Assembly (NCBI GenBank): GCA_010015745.1
Contig: ML978156.1
Location: forward strand, 727,635 to 791,634
Direction: 5' to 3'
From: Setomelanomma holmii
Lineage: Eukaryota > Ascomycota > Dothideomycetes > Pleosporales > Phaeosphaeriaceae
DNA: 64,000 nt
Position numbers and translations under genes: made by a program. The stretch's first letter is position 1. Each line of letters begins with the position of its first letter. The notes beneath the pieces are model-generated. The model was not told the origin of the DNA. It ran no database searches and saw only the letters and a list, made by a program, of their open reading frames with translations. Shown here one piece after another: positions 44,835 to 53,471 of this stretch.

Positions 44835-47216
44835 TCATGTCTCGTGATTGCTTAGATAAGCTTGTATAGCGACTATCTCATCTGCCGTATAACCTCCTCT
44901 TGGTGTTTTGAGGCCTATTTGACGCCAGCTCTTCAAACACTGGAGTGCAGTAATCAACTCCGGCTTTATTCTCAATCTCTGCGTGCCCAACATGTCGCCA
45001 AGCTTGCTGAAATTACGCTCACAGTCAGCTGCGGATGCTGGTATTGTTAACACGTTGATAGCAAACTTGCTGAGCATCAGGAATTGACGTGATTGGCACT
45101 GCCAATAGCGCAACGGGTTGTACGCCAGTGGGTCGTCCTCTGGGATAGCAGGAACGCGCTTCCACTGCTCATACTCATCGCCTTGGTGCTCCTCCACCTG
45201 CTTAACAGCAGCGTCGAGTTGTAACTGTAAGAAAGCAGATTGCGACTCTGTTAGCCCAGCTACACACGGCTTCTTTGACGGCCTTTGCTCGTCGCTATCG
45301 CTTGCTGAGCTGCCCGCTGTTGTTGACTCTCTGTAGCTCTTCCACATCGCCAAGAAAGCGCGGTGATTGTTCGTAAGCCACCCATCTCAGTAGTGGGGGC
45401 CGTCGCGCTGAGTATGGTGGTCATTAGAAACCTTCTAGAGCGCCTCAAGATGGTGTTTGTAGTGCAAATGGAGGACAGTGGCGGCGTAATAAACAGGCGC
45501 TTCGTCAAACTTAGCGTAGTACTGTGAGAGCTTCTGGTGAGCGAGGTTGACGTTAAGCATTAGATGATCCTCAGGCGCTGCTGGGTCATTATAGTCAATC
45601 TCTTCAAGGCGATCTTTAAGCGCCTTGAGCTTGTTAAGTAGCCACTCGAAGGTAATAAGCACCTCCTATATAGCGCTGTGACGACCGTGTTTACTGCGGC
45701 CCTCAAGCAGCTTTGTCGCCTCTGCAAAGGGCGCGAGAAGCTTCATATATTCAGTGATCGTCGCCCAGTCGCCAACGTGGAGACCGCCCTCGCGTAAGTA
45801 CAGTCTCAGCGGCGCTGGCTTGCAAGCGTCAGGGCGCCTCACGCAACGCGCGATAGACTTATTGTGGCGGTTCTTGTCAAGCTTGTGCTTAACATAGTTA
45901 TCAAGCGGTCCTTGCAACTCAACAGCGCGCGCAAAGGTGGCGTAGTAGGAGTTCTAGCACGTCTTAACTAGCTTAATAAGCTCCTTTAGCTTAACTGGTT
46001 TGCGCAAGGCGTCTGCCTCCACTTGCTGTAGAGTCTGCAGTAATTGTCGCGTCTGCGGAGTGCAGATAGACGCGATAATATCAAATAGTACACTAATAGG
46101 CCTGTATTGACGCCACTCCTTCATAAACAACTCCTCATCTTCAAGGTTGACTCCTTCGTTCTCGTACGCCTCTCGATCCTTGCCCCAGATAATAACTTGA
46201 GCATTTAGGTTGAGTATATGACAGCAACAGCGTAGCCGCCGCTTAGGTGCCTCAAAGCCGTACGTCTCAGCGAGATAGGCAACTGCAGTATTGTTGTTGT
46301 ACGCGTTGTCTAGCACAAAGTAACCTAATGTGCCTTTATCTACCCTAAAATTTGTCAGCGTTGTTGCAACAACAACGCTGCCAATATTAGCGCCACTGTG
46401 CTGCCTATAGAGCTCTGGCAGTCCTAGAACAAAGTCCTTTACGTCTCCTGCGGCATCCATCATGTGTACGCATATACTAGTAAGCCCGAGGTTGCCGCCA
46501 GTTGACGTCCAGTTATTGAAGGAGATGTGGATAAGGGAGCACGCATTGCGCAGGTAGGCCGTAACGACAGGTACAAGCGAATGGTACTCTGCGATTATCG
46601 CGTCGCAGAGAGACTGGTGGTTGCGCTAGAGGACTGCATCAGCTAATAGGTCAGCAGCTTGTATCATCTTTCGAAAGGTAGGCGTCCCTATAACGCGGAA
46701 GCTCTGGTTGTTAGTAGCCACCTAGTCAATTACTATGTCTAGGAATCTGCGCTTTGCAAACGACGACGAGATCTCGTTTGCAACGCTCTGCGAGACCTCC
46801 ACGTTGCCCTCGCGCATGATGCTGACAAGCGTGCCTTGATTTGAATCCCAATTAAACCTGACAGGACCAGCAGCGCAGAAGTCGTGGCCTTTGACGCGCT
46901 TGCTCAGGTGGACTGATGCAGCTGAGGTTGACCTAGTGTCGTACTCTCCTCCAGACTTCTTGTTGGTGTGACAATAGCGGCAGAGCTAGCAGTTGCGCTG
47001 CTTCAATCGATGATAAACAGGCCAGCTGTAGCTGTATATCCAGCTTGGAGCACCCTTCTTATGCTCTGTGCCACGCTTCTCAAGGTGTGGTACGCGTCCC
47101 CAGTCTAATCCCTCAAAAACAGTATCCTCCTCGATAGCATACGCATCAAGAGCAACGTGACTATCAAGCTTATTGAGCGCGGCAGAGTCGACTTGAGAGC
47201 CGTCTACGGCAGGCAT
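44835..47216 (-). pseudogene. hAT transposase with RIP-like nonsense mutations
   Basis: One continuous 794-codon frame with no frameshift but seven internal stops. Six are TAG (46986-46988, 46722-46724, 46626-46628, 45954-45956, 45666-45668, 45435-45437) and one is TGA (45387-45389). Most sit where a Trp would fit (NC-x-LCRYC, ID-x-VATNN, KTC-x-NSYYATF, SAI-x-EVLITFEWLL, PHY-x-DGWLTNNH). TGG to TAG is a C to T change in CpA context on the other strand, the pattern of repeat-induced point mutation. The N-terminus holds a BED-type finger (CRYC ... HLSKRVKGH), then an RNase-H-like core (YFVLDNAYNNNTA, RRLRCCCHILNLNAQ). The C-terminus is the hAT dimerisation domain (PLRYWQCQSRQFLMLSKFA, PASAADCERNFSKLGDML). 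Confidence 0.88.
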
Positions 47217-47478
47217 GGCGGACGCGTCGGACGCGTTCAGGGAGGCTTGCCGCGTTTATTGCGTTTAACAAGGTGATGGAGCTTTGAGGCAGAATGTACA
47301 GGCATAGTGACACCAAGAAAAATAGTAGAAGACGTCTATTAACGCGGTAGTAGCAGTAGGCAGAGGGATAAGCAAGATCAACTCAAAACACTAACTCGTT
47401 CGCACTAGTGGCTAATTTGAGCCTTATTTATAACTTCACAAACTTAGTCTATACGACTCTAAACACCAGTCCTATAGT

Positions 47479-47585
47479 AGTCAGTTCAGTCAGTTTAAAG
47501 GGTTTAAACTGAACTGACTGACAAATCAAGAGCTTCAAACTGTGACTGAACTGATCGAGTCTTGGCAGTCAGTTCAGTCAGTTTT
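47479..47585. repeat. Direct and inverted subterminal repeats of the hAT element
   Basis: The 18-bp sequence agtcagttcagtcagttt occurs exactly at 47479-47496 and 47567-47584. An inverted, slightly rearranged copy (aactgaactgactgac) lies at 47506-47522, so 47479-47522 forms an imperfect palindrome around a TTTAAAGGGTTTAAA centre. A further related copy (tgactgaactga) is near 47543. Such repeats at transposon ends usually bind transposase; that role is inferred. Confidence 0.85.
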
Positions 47586-47600
47586 ATCAGTCTGGATTGA

Positions 47601-47926
47601 CTGTTAGCAACTCTGCCCTCGAGGCATGCCCAGTCGCACCTTGAGGCGCCATACCACAAACTACATTGAACGTGCTGCGCGTATAGGGCCTGTCTCTACA
47701 TCTGGGATTAGGTCCATGAATGGAAGATTCTCATGCCTGTCCAACGTCATGTCAAGCGGACCTAATGCCCCACGTGATAGCCCGCGTCCGGTAGTGAAAC
47801 CTTCGACCACCGAGTATAAGTTTTACCTCAGCACCTGAGTATAAAGTCAACTGCATCCCAAATTTCGCTCTAACCACAACTTCTTCAACTTCTTCACTCA
47901 ACCAACAAAGGCCTTCGGCGCTAATC
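47601..47926. other. Intergenic: flank of hAT relic and promoter of 2EXR-like gene
   Basis: No supported gene. It carries two closely related stretches, gagtataagttttacctcag and gagtataaag, near 47812-47846, the second being the likely TATA box. Confidence 0.5.
47840..47846 (+). promoter_or_regulatory. TATA box candidate
   Basis: TATAAAG, 81 bp upstream of the ATG at 47927. Confidence 0.45.
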
Positions 47927-48747
47927 ATGTCGGAACGATATTTACTGCGTAAGACTTCCGGACGAGAAGCCTACCATTCTCCAGTGGCTATTGAACAGCG
48001 CATCAAGATTCGAAGCAAGCGTATCCGACGACAAAAGAACGGTCTTATATCCCTCTTATACACACCAGAGCATCTCGTCTCGGCGTAAGTAGAGTTCGCC
48101 CTTCAGTCTACATGAGCGCATCTGACAAACCTTATAGGACGCGCGATGATAGCACCCACTCGCCACTACCATCCCTGCCACCAGAGATTAGGAGCCGAAT
48201 CTGGGAGTATGTCCTGGGTGACATGTGCGTCTACCTCACGAAAGGTCATGTCGAGTTCGCCCCTACCGGCTCAAAGATAAAGCTGACATTCGACGCAGAC
48301 CTTCACCTTGGGGTCCTTCGTGTATGCCGGCAAATCTATTCGGAGACGGCAACGACGGTGTATCGCATGAGCACGTTCCACTTCGATGATTACGACAAGC
48401 TGAGCGCATTCCGATACGATATGAAGCGAGCCCATTGGGAAGTTTTCGACACCATTGGGATTTCCTTTGAACTGGCGCGCAAGATATATGCGCCTCCGTA
48501 TCCGCCTCCACCACCCCGCGGCCGACGAGTGATGACTCACGGCCAGATGTGGATCCCATGGAGACCTCCCGTGGATCTCTTCGCCACTCCTCCTAATGCG
48601 CGGGGCGAGTATCTCAAGCTATCCCAGATGTTCCCTCAATCGTGGACTATCATAGTTGACGGTGAAGGCCGAAATCACGGCGTTGAGGATGTTTTGGGTA
48701 GGGTCCAGAGTGCAGAACCAGACCGAGGAGTCGTGCTCGAGCAGTGA
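47927..48747 (+). CDS. 2EXR/DUF7730-like protein (F-box-related fungal family)
   Basis: Exons 47927-48084 and 48138-48747 (53-nt intron GTAAGT...TTATAG) encode 255 aa. After a basic N-terminus comes the family signature PLPSLPPEIRSRIWEYVLGD, a degenerate F-box-like helix pair, followed by LGVLRVCRQIYSETATTVYR and TFHFDDYDKLSAF. This layout is abundant and rapidly evolving in Dothideomycetes and other Pezizomycotina. The biochemical role is unknown; an adaptor function is only a guess. A Pro-rich segment (PPYPPPPPRGRR) is followed by a hydrophilic C-terminus. The gene appears intact despite lying beside the transposon relic. Confidence 0.82.
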
Positions 48748-49095
48748 GTCGAGAACATCAGCGCAGTATCATCGAGGGTGATTTCTGGCCAGCTTTTGTG
48801 GCCATGTCTATCTTGGAATGGTCGATCGTTCGAACTTTGCTGTAGAATCTCCTCAAGCACGGTATGTGGGGCAAAGTATGATGAATAGACCAAGGATGTG
48901 GAAGTCATGACTGCAAGTCATAAATCCGGGATGATAACCTTTACTTTGGCGAATCGGAAGAATTTACAGGACGGAAAGGAGCTATACCGTATCAGTCACA
49001 TGATGGTCCCGTAGCAATATACACCCTCGCATGTTACGAAAAACACAGCCCTTCTGTCTTGATGAGATAGTTACTGGCGTAGCTGCACTTTTTTA
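48748..49095. other. Intergenic between convergent genes
   Basis: The 3' flanks of the 2EXR-like gene and the GH62 gene. No gene is seen. Confidence 0.6.
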
Positions 49096-50181
49096 TCAAC
49101 TCCCTGAACATCCCTTCTTTTGCGTCAAAAGACCAAGCTTCCAAGGCAGACCATTGTAATCCGCAGTGGAAGCCGGATCGACTCCCTGGTACAGATACCT
49201 CCATCCACAAGCATCAATGCCAAGCTTCTGATCCACACTCGTCCTGATCATCTCGCCGTGGCTTATAGATTTAGTCCATTTCGTGCCAGTAAACTCGACG
49301 TTCGCCTCACCCATGAAAGGATGGTCTTGTGTTGTAGCAAGAGGCGTCCAAGGACCTGCGATGTCATTCGATGTCCATGACTTGAAATAGCGCACACCAC
49401 CTGCAGCATCGCCCGCTCCAATGCATTCGACGAGGAGCAGATACGTTCCATTGCCGACTGAGTACACGTTCGAGGCTTCGAAGAGATCTTCTTTCTTTGG
49501 CTCTTCGAGGGCAATGACAGGGTCGCTCATACCAGCGGGAAATTGGGCGAGGGTAGTTTGGCTTCGGTATAGTCGGCCATTGTCGTCATGCGAGAAGAGG
49601 TGGCAGTTCGCATCATCGCAAATGACCCACATGTCCACCCAATAGCCTTGCTGAGGAGTAATGAGCCCATCGGCGATCAATGCTGGGGTATCAGAGTAAA
49701 ATGTCTGGGGCGCAGTCCAGCCAGCAGGATTGCTGATGTCGTCATTGGTGCTATATGCCGCATTGCCGTTCTGGTAGATGAGATACCATAGCTTCTGTGG
49801 TGCAAAGTAGAAGACTTCTGGCGCTGCACGGTATCCCGTACCAATGCCGGACTGATCAAGGTAGTAGAACGGAGCATCGTTGGCTTCCGTGAAGTCTGTG
49901 AAGTTGAAGTAGACCAAGTTGTACCCCTCGGACCTTGCCGTGCTGGCGAAGACGTGGTAGGTATCGTCGACTTGAATGATCGAGGGATCTTTGATACCGG
50001 CAATGTTACGACTGTCATTCTTTGGGTTCACTAGAATGCCGGATGAAGACCATGTGATGTTGCTGGGTAAGAAGGTGGTCTGTCGTTTGGACAGGGTCGA
50101 AGCCGGAGCGTGCAATCCAGGATATTGAGGTGCGGCAGCAGCAATGGCGGCAAGCGCCAAAAGTACGATGGAGAACATCAT
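49096..50181 (-). CDS. Secreted alpha-L-arabinofuranosidase, GH62
   Basis: Extracellular enzyme releasing arabinose side chains from arabinoxylan. It is a single exon of 361 aa starting at the ATG pair (MMFSIVLLALAAIAAAAP), a clear signal peptide. A dibasic KR at about 36 follows, fitting Kex2 processing to QTTFLPSN. The GH62 five-bladed propeller follows: GIKDPSIIQVDDTYHVF (catalytic base Asp in KDPS), YWVDMWVICDDANCHLFSHDDNGRLYRS (pKa-modulating Asp), EEPKKEDLFEASNVY (catalytic acid Glu), and the C-terminal GWRYLYQGVDP and LGLLTQ blocks. It has no carbohydrate-binding module. An upstream in-frame TTG is not needed. A TATAAAG box lies 67 bp upstream. Confidence 0.96.
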   Translation of the reverse strand: MMFSIVLLALAAIAAAAPQYPGLHAPASTLSKRQTTFLPSNITWSSSGILVNPKNDSRNIAGIKDPSIIQVDDTYHVFASTARSEGYNLVYFNFTDFTEANDAPFYYLDQSGIGTGYRAAPEVFYFAPQKLWYLIYQNGNAAYSTNDDISNPAGWTAPQTFYSDTPALIADGLITPQQGYWVDMWVICDDANCHLFSHDDNGRLYRSQTTLAQFPAGMSDPVIALEEPKKEDLFEASNVYSVGNGTYLLLVECIGAGDAAGGVRYFKSWTSNDIAGPWTPLATTQDHPFMGEANVEFTGTKWTKSISHGEMIRTSVDQKLGIDACGWRYLYQGVDPASTADYNGLPWKLGLLTQKKGCSGS

Positions 50182-51235
50182 GGAATCTAGCAATGAGATA
50201 GCTTCTTCTTTTTCTTACCTTGGAGCTGGTCGCGCTGAACAGCTCATCTTTATACATCACGAAATCCATGTTCCTGATGTGCTAGGGTGGCAAGTTCTTG
50301 CGTATATTGAAGGTTAAATTAACGGTTGAAAGCCGGGGATGGAAGACTTGGCCCGCCAATCATTACCAATCGTACATCTGAACCGAGATGTATATACTAG
50401 GTCCCTAGTGAGACGCAAGATTTATATTGCGACCAAGTGTTCGTGATTGAGGTGATCGAAGTCTGCTGCAGGAGCGTCATGGCAATGACGAAGCGGGGAA
50501 AGCGGGCACCATACCCGTCGCGTCTTTAACGCAGAACGGGCTGCCCCTTTGGTCAACAACACCGTGGAAGCCTTGCAATTCTGCACACAACTTGTGGAGG
50601 TAAACCGATGAGTCCAATCGATAGCAGAGGCCGAATTGCCTTTAACGTTGTCGTTTCTTCTGTGAGCCCTTTCGACAGCAAACGCCCACTCGCTCTTCAC
50701 GGGCTTTGACGTGGACTGTCACATCGCTGCAACCTGCCTGCGAAGCCTGATCAATGACTTCTACCGACAGTGAATGTCTAATCGCTTATTGGTATGTGTT
50801 CTCATCCGTCGGCTCTACCGATGAACCGCTAACCCGGTTGTTCACCCTGCACCATATCCGCACGTCACACAAGTTCCTGGATCATCATTATGAGCCTGTG
50901 CACGGCAAACTATCACCGCCTAGAAAAACAGATATCCGAGCGCCACGACGTGTTCACACAAGACCCTGCACACCTAGTTTGGGTATTGCGAGTGCACAAG
51001 GTCGAAACTTTCTATAGTCCAATCAGGATGGATTGCCTGAATGCTTGGTAATGAGTGCTGGTATTAATAATGTTTCCCCACTACACTTGCTGTATGTTCG
51101 ACACAGTGTACACCAGCTGCCCTTAGCTCCAGCATACACTCCGCAATGCTGACGAATCAAGACCTTGTGGAAGCTTGCCAGTATAGATTGAAGAAGGCAA
51201 CTGCTAGCCTGAGGTGAGGGCATAGTAGCACTATC
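50182..51235. promoter_or_regulatory. Divergent promoter region GH62 / Gal80-like gene
   Basis: 1,054 bp between divergent start codons and no supported gene. Apart from the TATA box at 50248-50254, no regulatory motif is assigned. Confidence 0.5.
50248..50254 (-). promoter_or_regulatory. TATA box candidate for GH62
   Basis: TATAAAG on the minus strand, 67 bp upstream of the GH62 ATG, as expected for an inducible secreted-enzyme gene. Confidence 0.5.
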
Positions 51236-52405
51236 ATGGCACCAATTCGAGTCGCTCTTGTCGGGCTTTCTGCCTCCGCGAAAACATCCTGGGCTGCGGA
51301 TGCGCATCTTCCATACCTACTTTCTGAGCGAGGCCGCTCGCATTACAAGCTCGTCGCCCTGCTGAACTCGTCTGTCAAAGCAGCTCAAGCCACCCAGCAG
51401 GAATACAAGCTCGACCCTTCCATCAAGACCTACGGTGACCCAGACGACCTAGCAGCAGATCCTAATGTTGATCTTGTAGTTGTCAACACAAGAGTTGATG
51501 TGCATTTCTCGACCGCCGAGCCATCGATTCGCGCTGGAAAGCCTGTTTACATTGAATGGCCCCTGACCGAGAACTTCCAGCGGGCACTGGAGCTCACTAA
51601 GAGCCGGGGTCTCTCGAATAGCATCGTTGGACTTCAGGGTCGTGTGACACCTCTCATCCTTCGGATCAAGCAGATACTGGCAGAAGGTGCAATCGGGCAA
51701 GTCTACAACAGCGAGGTGAAGGCATATGGCACCCTACTCGAACGCGATGCGTTACCAGAATCCTTACTCTACTTTGCGGACCGAAAAGTTGGGGGTCATC
51801 CAATCAACATCCATTATGGACATATGATTGATTACGTTCATGAGGTGCTTGGGGATTGGGAAGATTTCCAGAGCAAGATGCAGATTCAGCGACCGATCCT
51901 GAATGCGACCGCACCAGATGGCTCGGTCACAAGAACCATCAAATCCGATGTGCCGGACTTTATAACGGTTCATGGCACCCTCAAGCCTGGCAAAACAGAC
52001 ATCAGCGCTGGCGCACTTCTCTCAGTCACTTTTCGTGCTGGTCAAGCTTTGAAAGGACAGCCAGGATTTACCTGGACAATCAATGGCTCAAAAGGCGAGC
52101 TTGTGATCACAGCCCCGGGACTGTACCTGATGTCTGGCGACTCTTATGACGGGCCCGTCAAAATCTATTTTCACGATCACGAGAGTGACGAGATGAAAGA
52201 GCTCGAATGGGACTGGGAAGGGTGGCAAAAGGAACTCGGGCTTCGCGCGAGAAGTACGGCTGCAGTCTACGAGAGGTACGCGAGATGGATCGAAAGCGGG
52301 AAAGGAGAAGTCCAGCAACGTTATGAGTTTCCGACACTTGAAGACGGGGTCAGGCTGATGAAGGAATTTGATAAGCTGTATAGGCAGCATGATCCAAATT
52401 GGTAG
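51236..52405 (+). CDS. Gfo/Idh/MocA-family oxidoreductase, Gal80-like
   Basis: A single-exon protein of 389 aa. The N-terminal Rossmann fold begins IRVALVGLSASAKTSWAADA, which replaces the simple GxGxxG loop as in Gal80-like proteins. DLVVVNTRVDVHFSTAEPSI and AGKPVYIEWPLTEN (the family EKP motif reads EWP) follow. The C-terminal half has the beta-sheet domain with GGHPINIHYGHMIDYVHEVLGD. The EWP replacement for EKP removes the catalytic Lys of active dehydrogenases, as in Gal80, so this may be a ligand sensor or transcriptional co-regulator rather than an enzyme. Filamentous-fungal relatives are mostly uncharacterised and some sit in metabolic clusters. It lies divergent to GH62, which makes a sugar-related role possible but unproved. 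Confidence 0.88.
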   Translation: MAPIRVALVGLSASAKTSWAADAHLPYLLSERGRSHYKLVALLNSSVKAAQATQQEYKLDPSIKTYGDPDDLAADPNVDLVVVNTRVDVHFSTAEPSIRAGKPVYIEWPLTENFQRALELTKSRGLSNSIVGLQGRVTPLILRIKQILAEGAIGQVYNSEVKAYGTLLERDALPESLLYFADRKVGGHPINIHYGHMIDYVHEVLGDWEDFQSKMQIQRPILNATAPDGSVTRTIKSDVPDFITVHGTLKPGKTDISAGALLSVTFRAGQALKGQPGFTWTINGSKGELVITAPGLYLMSGDSYDGPVKIYFHDHESDEMKELEWDWEGWQKELGLRARSTAAVYERYARWIESGKGEVQQRYEFPTLEDGVRLMKEFDKLYRQHDPNW

Positions 52406-53471
52406 GGTCAATGCTCGAGACACAGTCGCAAGACATTTTTTTTAGCATGTTCTTACTCTATTGAGATCAACCGTTCAGTTATCATGCGTCGCACAGACGC
52501 CTATTCCACGCTCCTCCGCTAGTAGAATGCATCCAAAACCAATGCGCCCTCAAAAATGGAAGATGTTGCAGCATGTGTGCCTCAGCGTGCTGTGCCGCAC
52601 CCTTGCTTGCGCCACACATCTGGGGCTCGTCAGCACAGCGCTTGCGCGACGCAAGTGTAGATCAGATGGCCAAACTCCAAACGCCCTCGGCCATATCATA
52701 AAACCTACGCAGTGTCATCAATCGCGAGAGATAGAACCCCCAAACTTCCTCAATTCGTGCATCAGAAACGGGTTGCAGAACGAATCCTACGATTCTGGCT
52801 GGCTGTCGCTCCTGCACATCATCAGCCGCCGCACATTTACAACAACTATTTTGACATTGCTGCACCTGCGATGTTGCCGAAATGACACTTGACAGCACGG
52901 CGGGTTTGTTATCCTTGTCCTCAATCTTGGTAACCACAACAAATCGGCGCCTGCGCATTTCAAGCTCATCGCGATCTATTACGGAGTCAGTATGCTCTAA
53001 ATCTGCCGTTATCGGCTTCTAGACACTAATGCCGTGATATCCTCGTTCTGAAAATGCCTCAGTGCCAATCTTGCGAATAAGCTACTGTAAGATCTCTTTC
53101 TAAGGATAACTCAGTACTGGTCTTGCGAAAAGGGGACTGCAAGATCTTGGAAGAATGCTACGTTCGTGGGTGTTCAAACGCACGCCTGATTTGTGGCTTC
53201 CATTGACTCTGGTCGCCTGAAGCCAGATACAGCTCCTGCAATAGTGTTGCATCGATCTAGGTCAAACATGGTGGCGACACGAGCTGTGTTCCATATGGTA
53301 CCGTTTCGAGCACTCGGAATAGCAGAATAGATGAAACATCGACAACCGCGCGTGACAAGGGAGCAAGAGCCAGATTATAAGAATGACATCGTTGACGTTG
53401 CTCGCCGCACATCACATTCCACTAAATCCTTCCGGTGCCAGGTGCATCACTTTCTCTCTGTCCATCGAAAC
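52406..53471. other. Intergenic upstream of the dynamin gene
   Basis: No supported gene. It contains an approximate tandem duplication at 53058-53147. Open frames at 52461-52958 overlap on both strands and show no family resemblance. Confidence 0.55.
53058..53147. repeat. Diverged tandem duplication, period 52 bp
   Basis: A 38-bp segment starting ctcagtgccaatcttgcgaa (53058-53095) recurs as ctcagtactggtcttgcgaa (53110-53147). Both copies end in tgyaagatct. Confidence 0.65.

Larger units (their letters stand above)
44835..47600 (-). mobile_element. hAT-family DNA transposon relic
   Basis: The element comprises the degenerate transposase frame (44835-47216) and a repeat-rich 5' terminal region (to about 47600). 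Outer limits are approximate. The left end has no more than a few bases of non-coding sequence that I can assign, so it may be truncated there. Assignment to hAT rests on the transposase. Confidence 0.7.

Noticed and set aside
50182..50275. An upstream coding exon for GH62 (ATG at 50269, GTAAGA donor)
   Set aside because: The implied intron would be only 32 nt and the existing ATG already gives a perfect signal peptide.
53331..53471. Upstream ATG for the dynamin gene adding 47 residues
   Set aside because: The extra stretch is basic and unlike dynamin N-termini; kept only as an alternative start.
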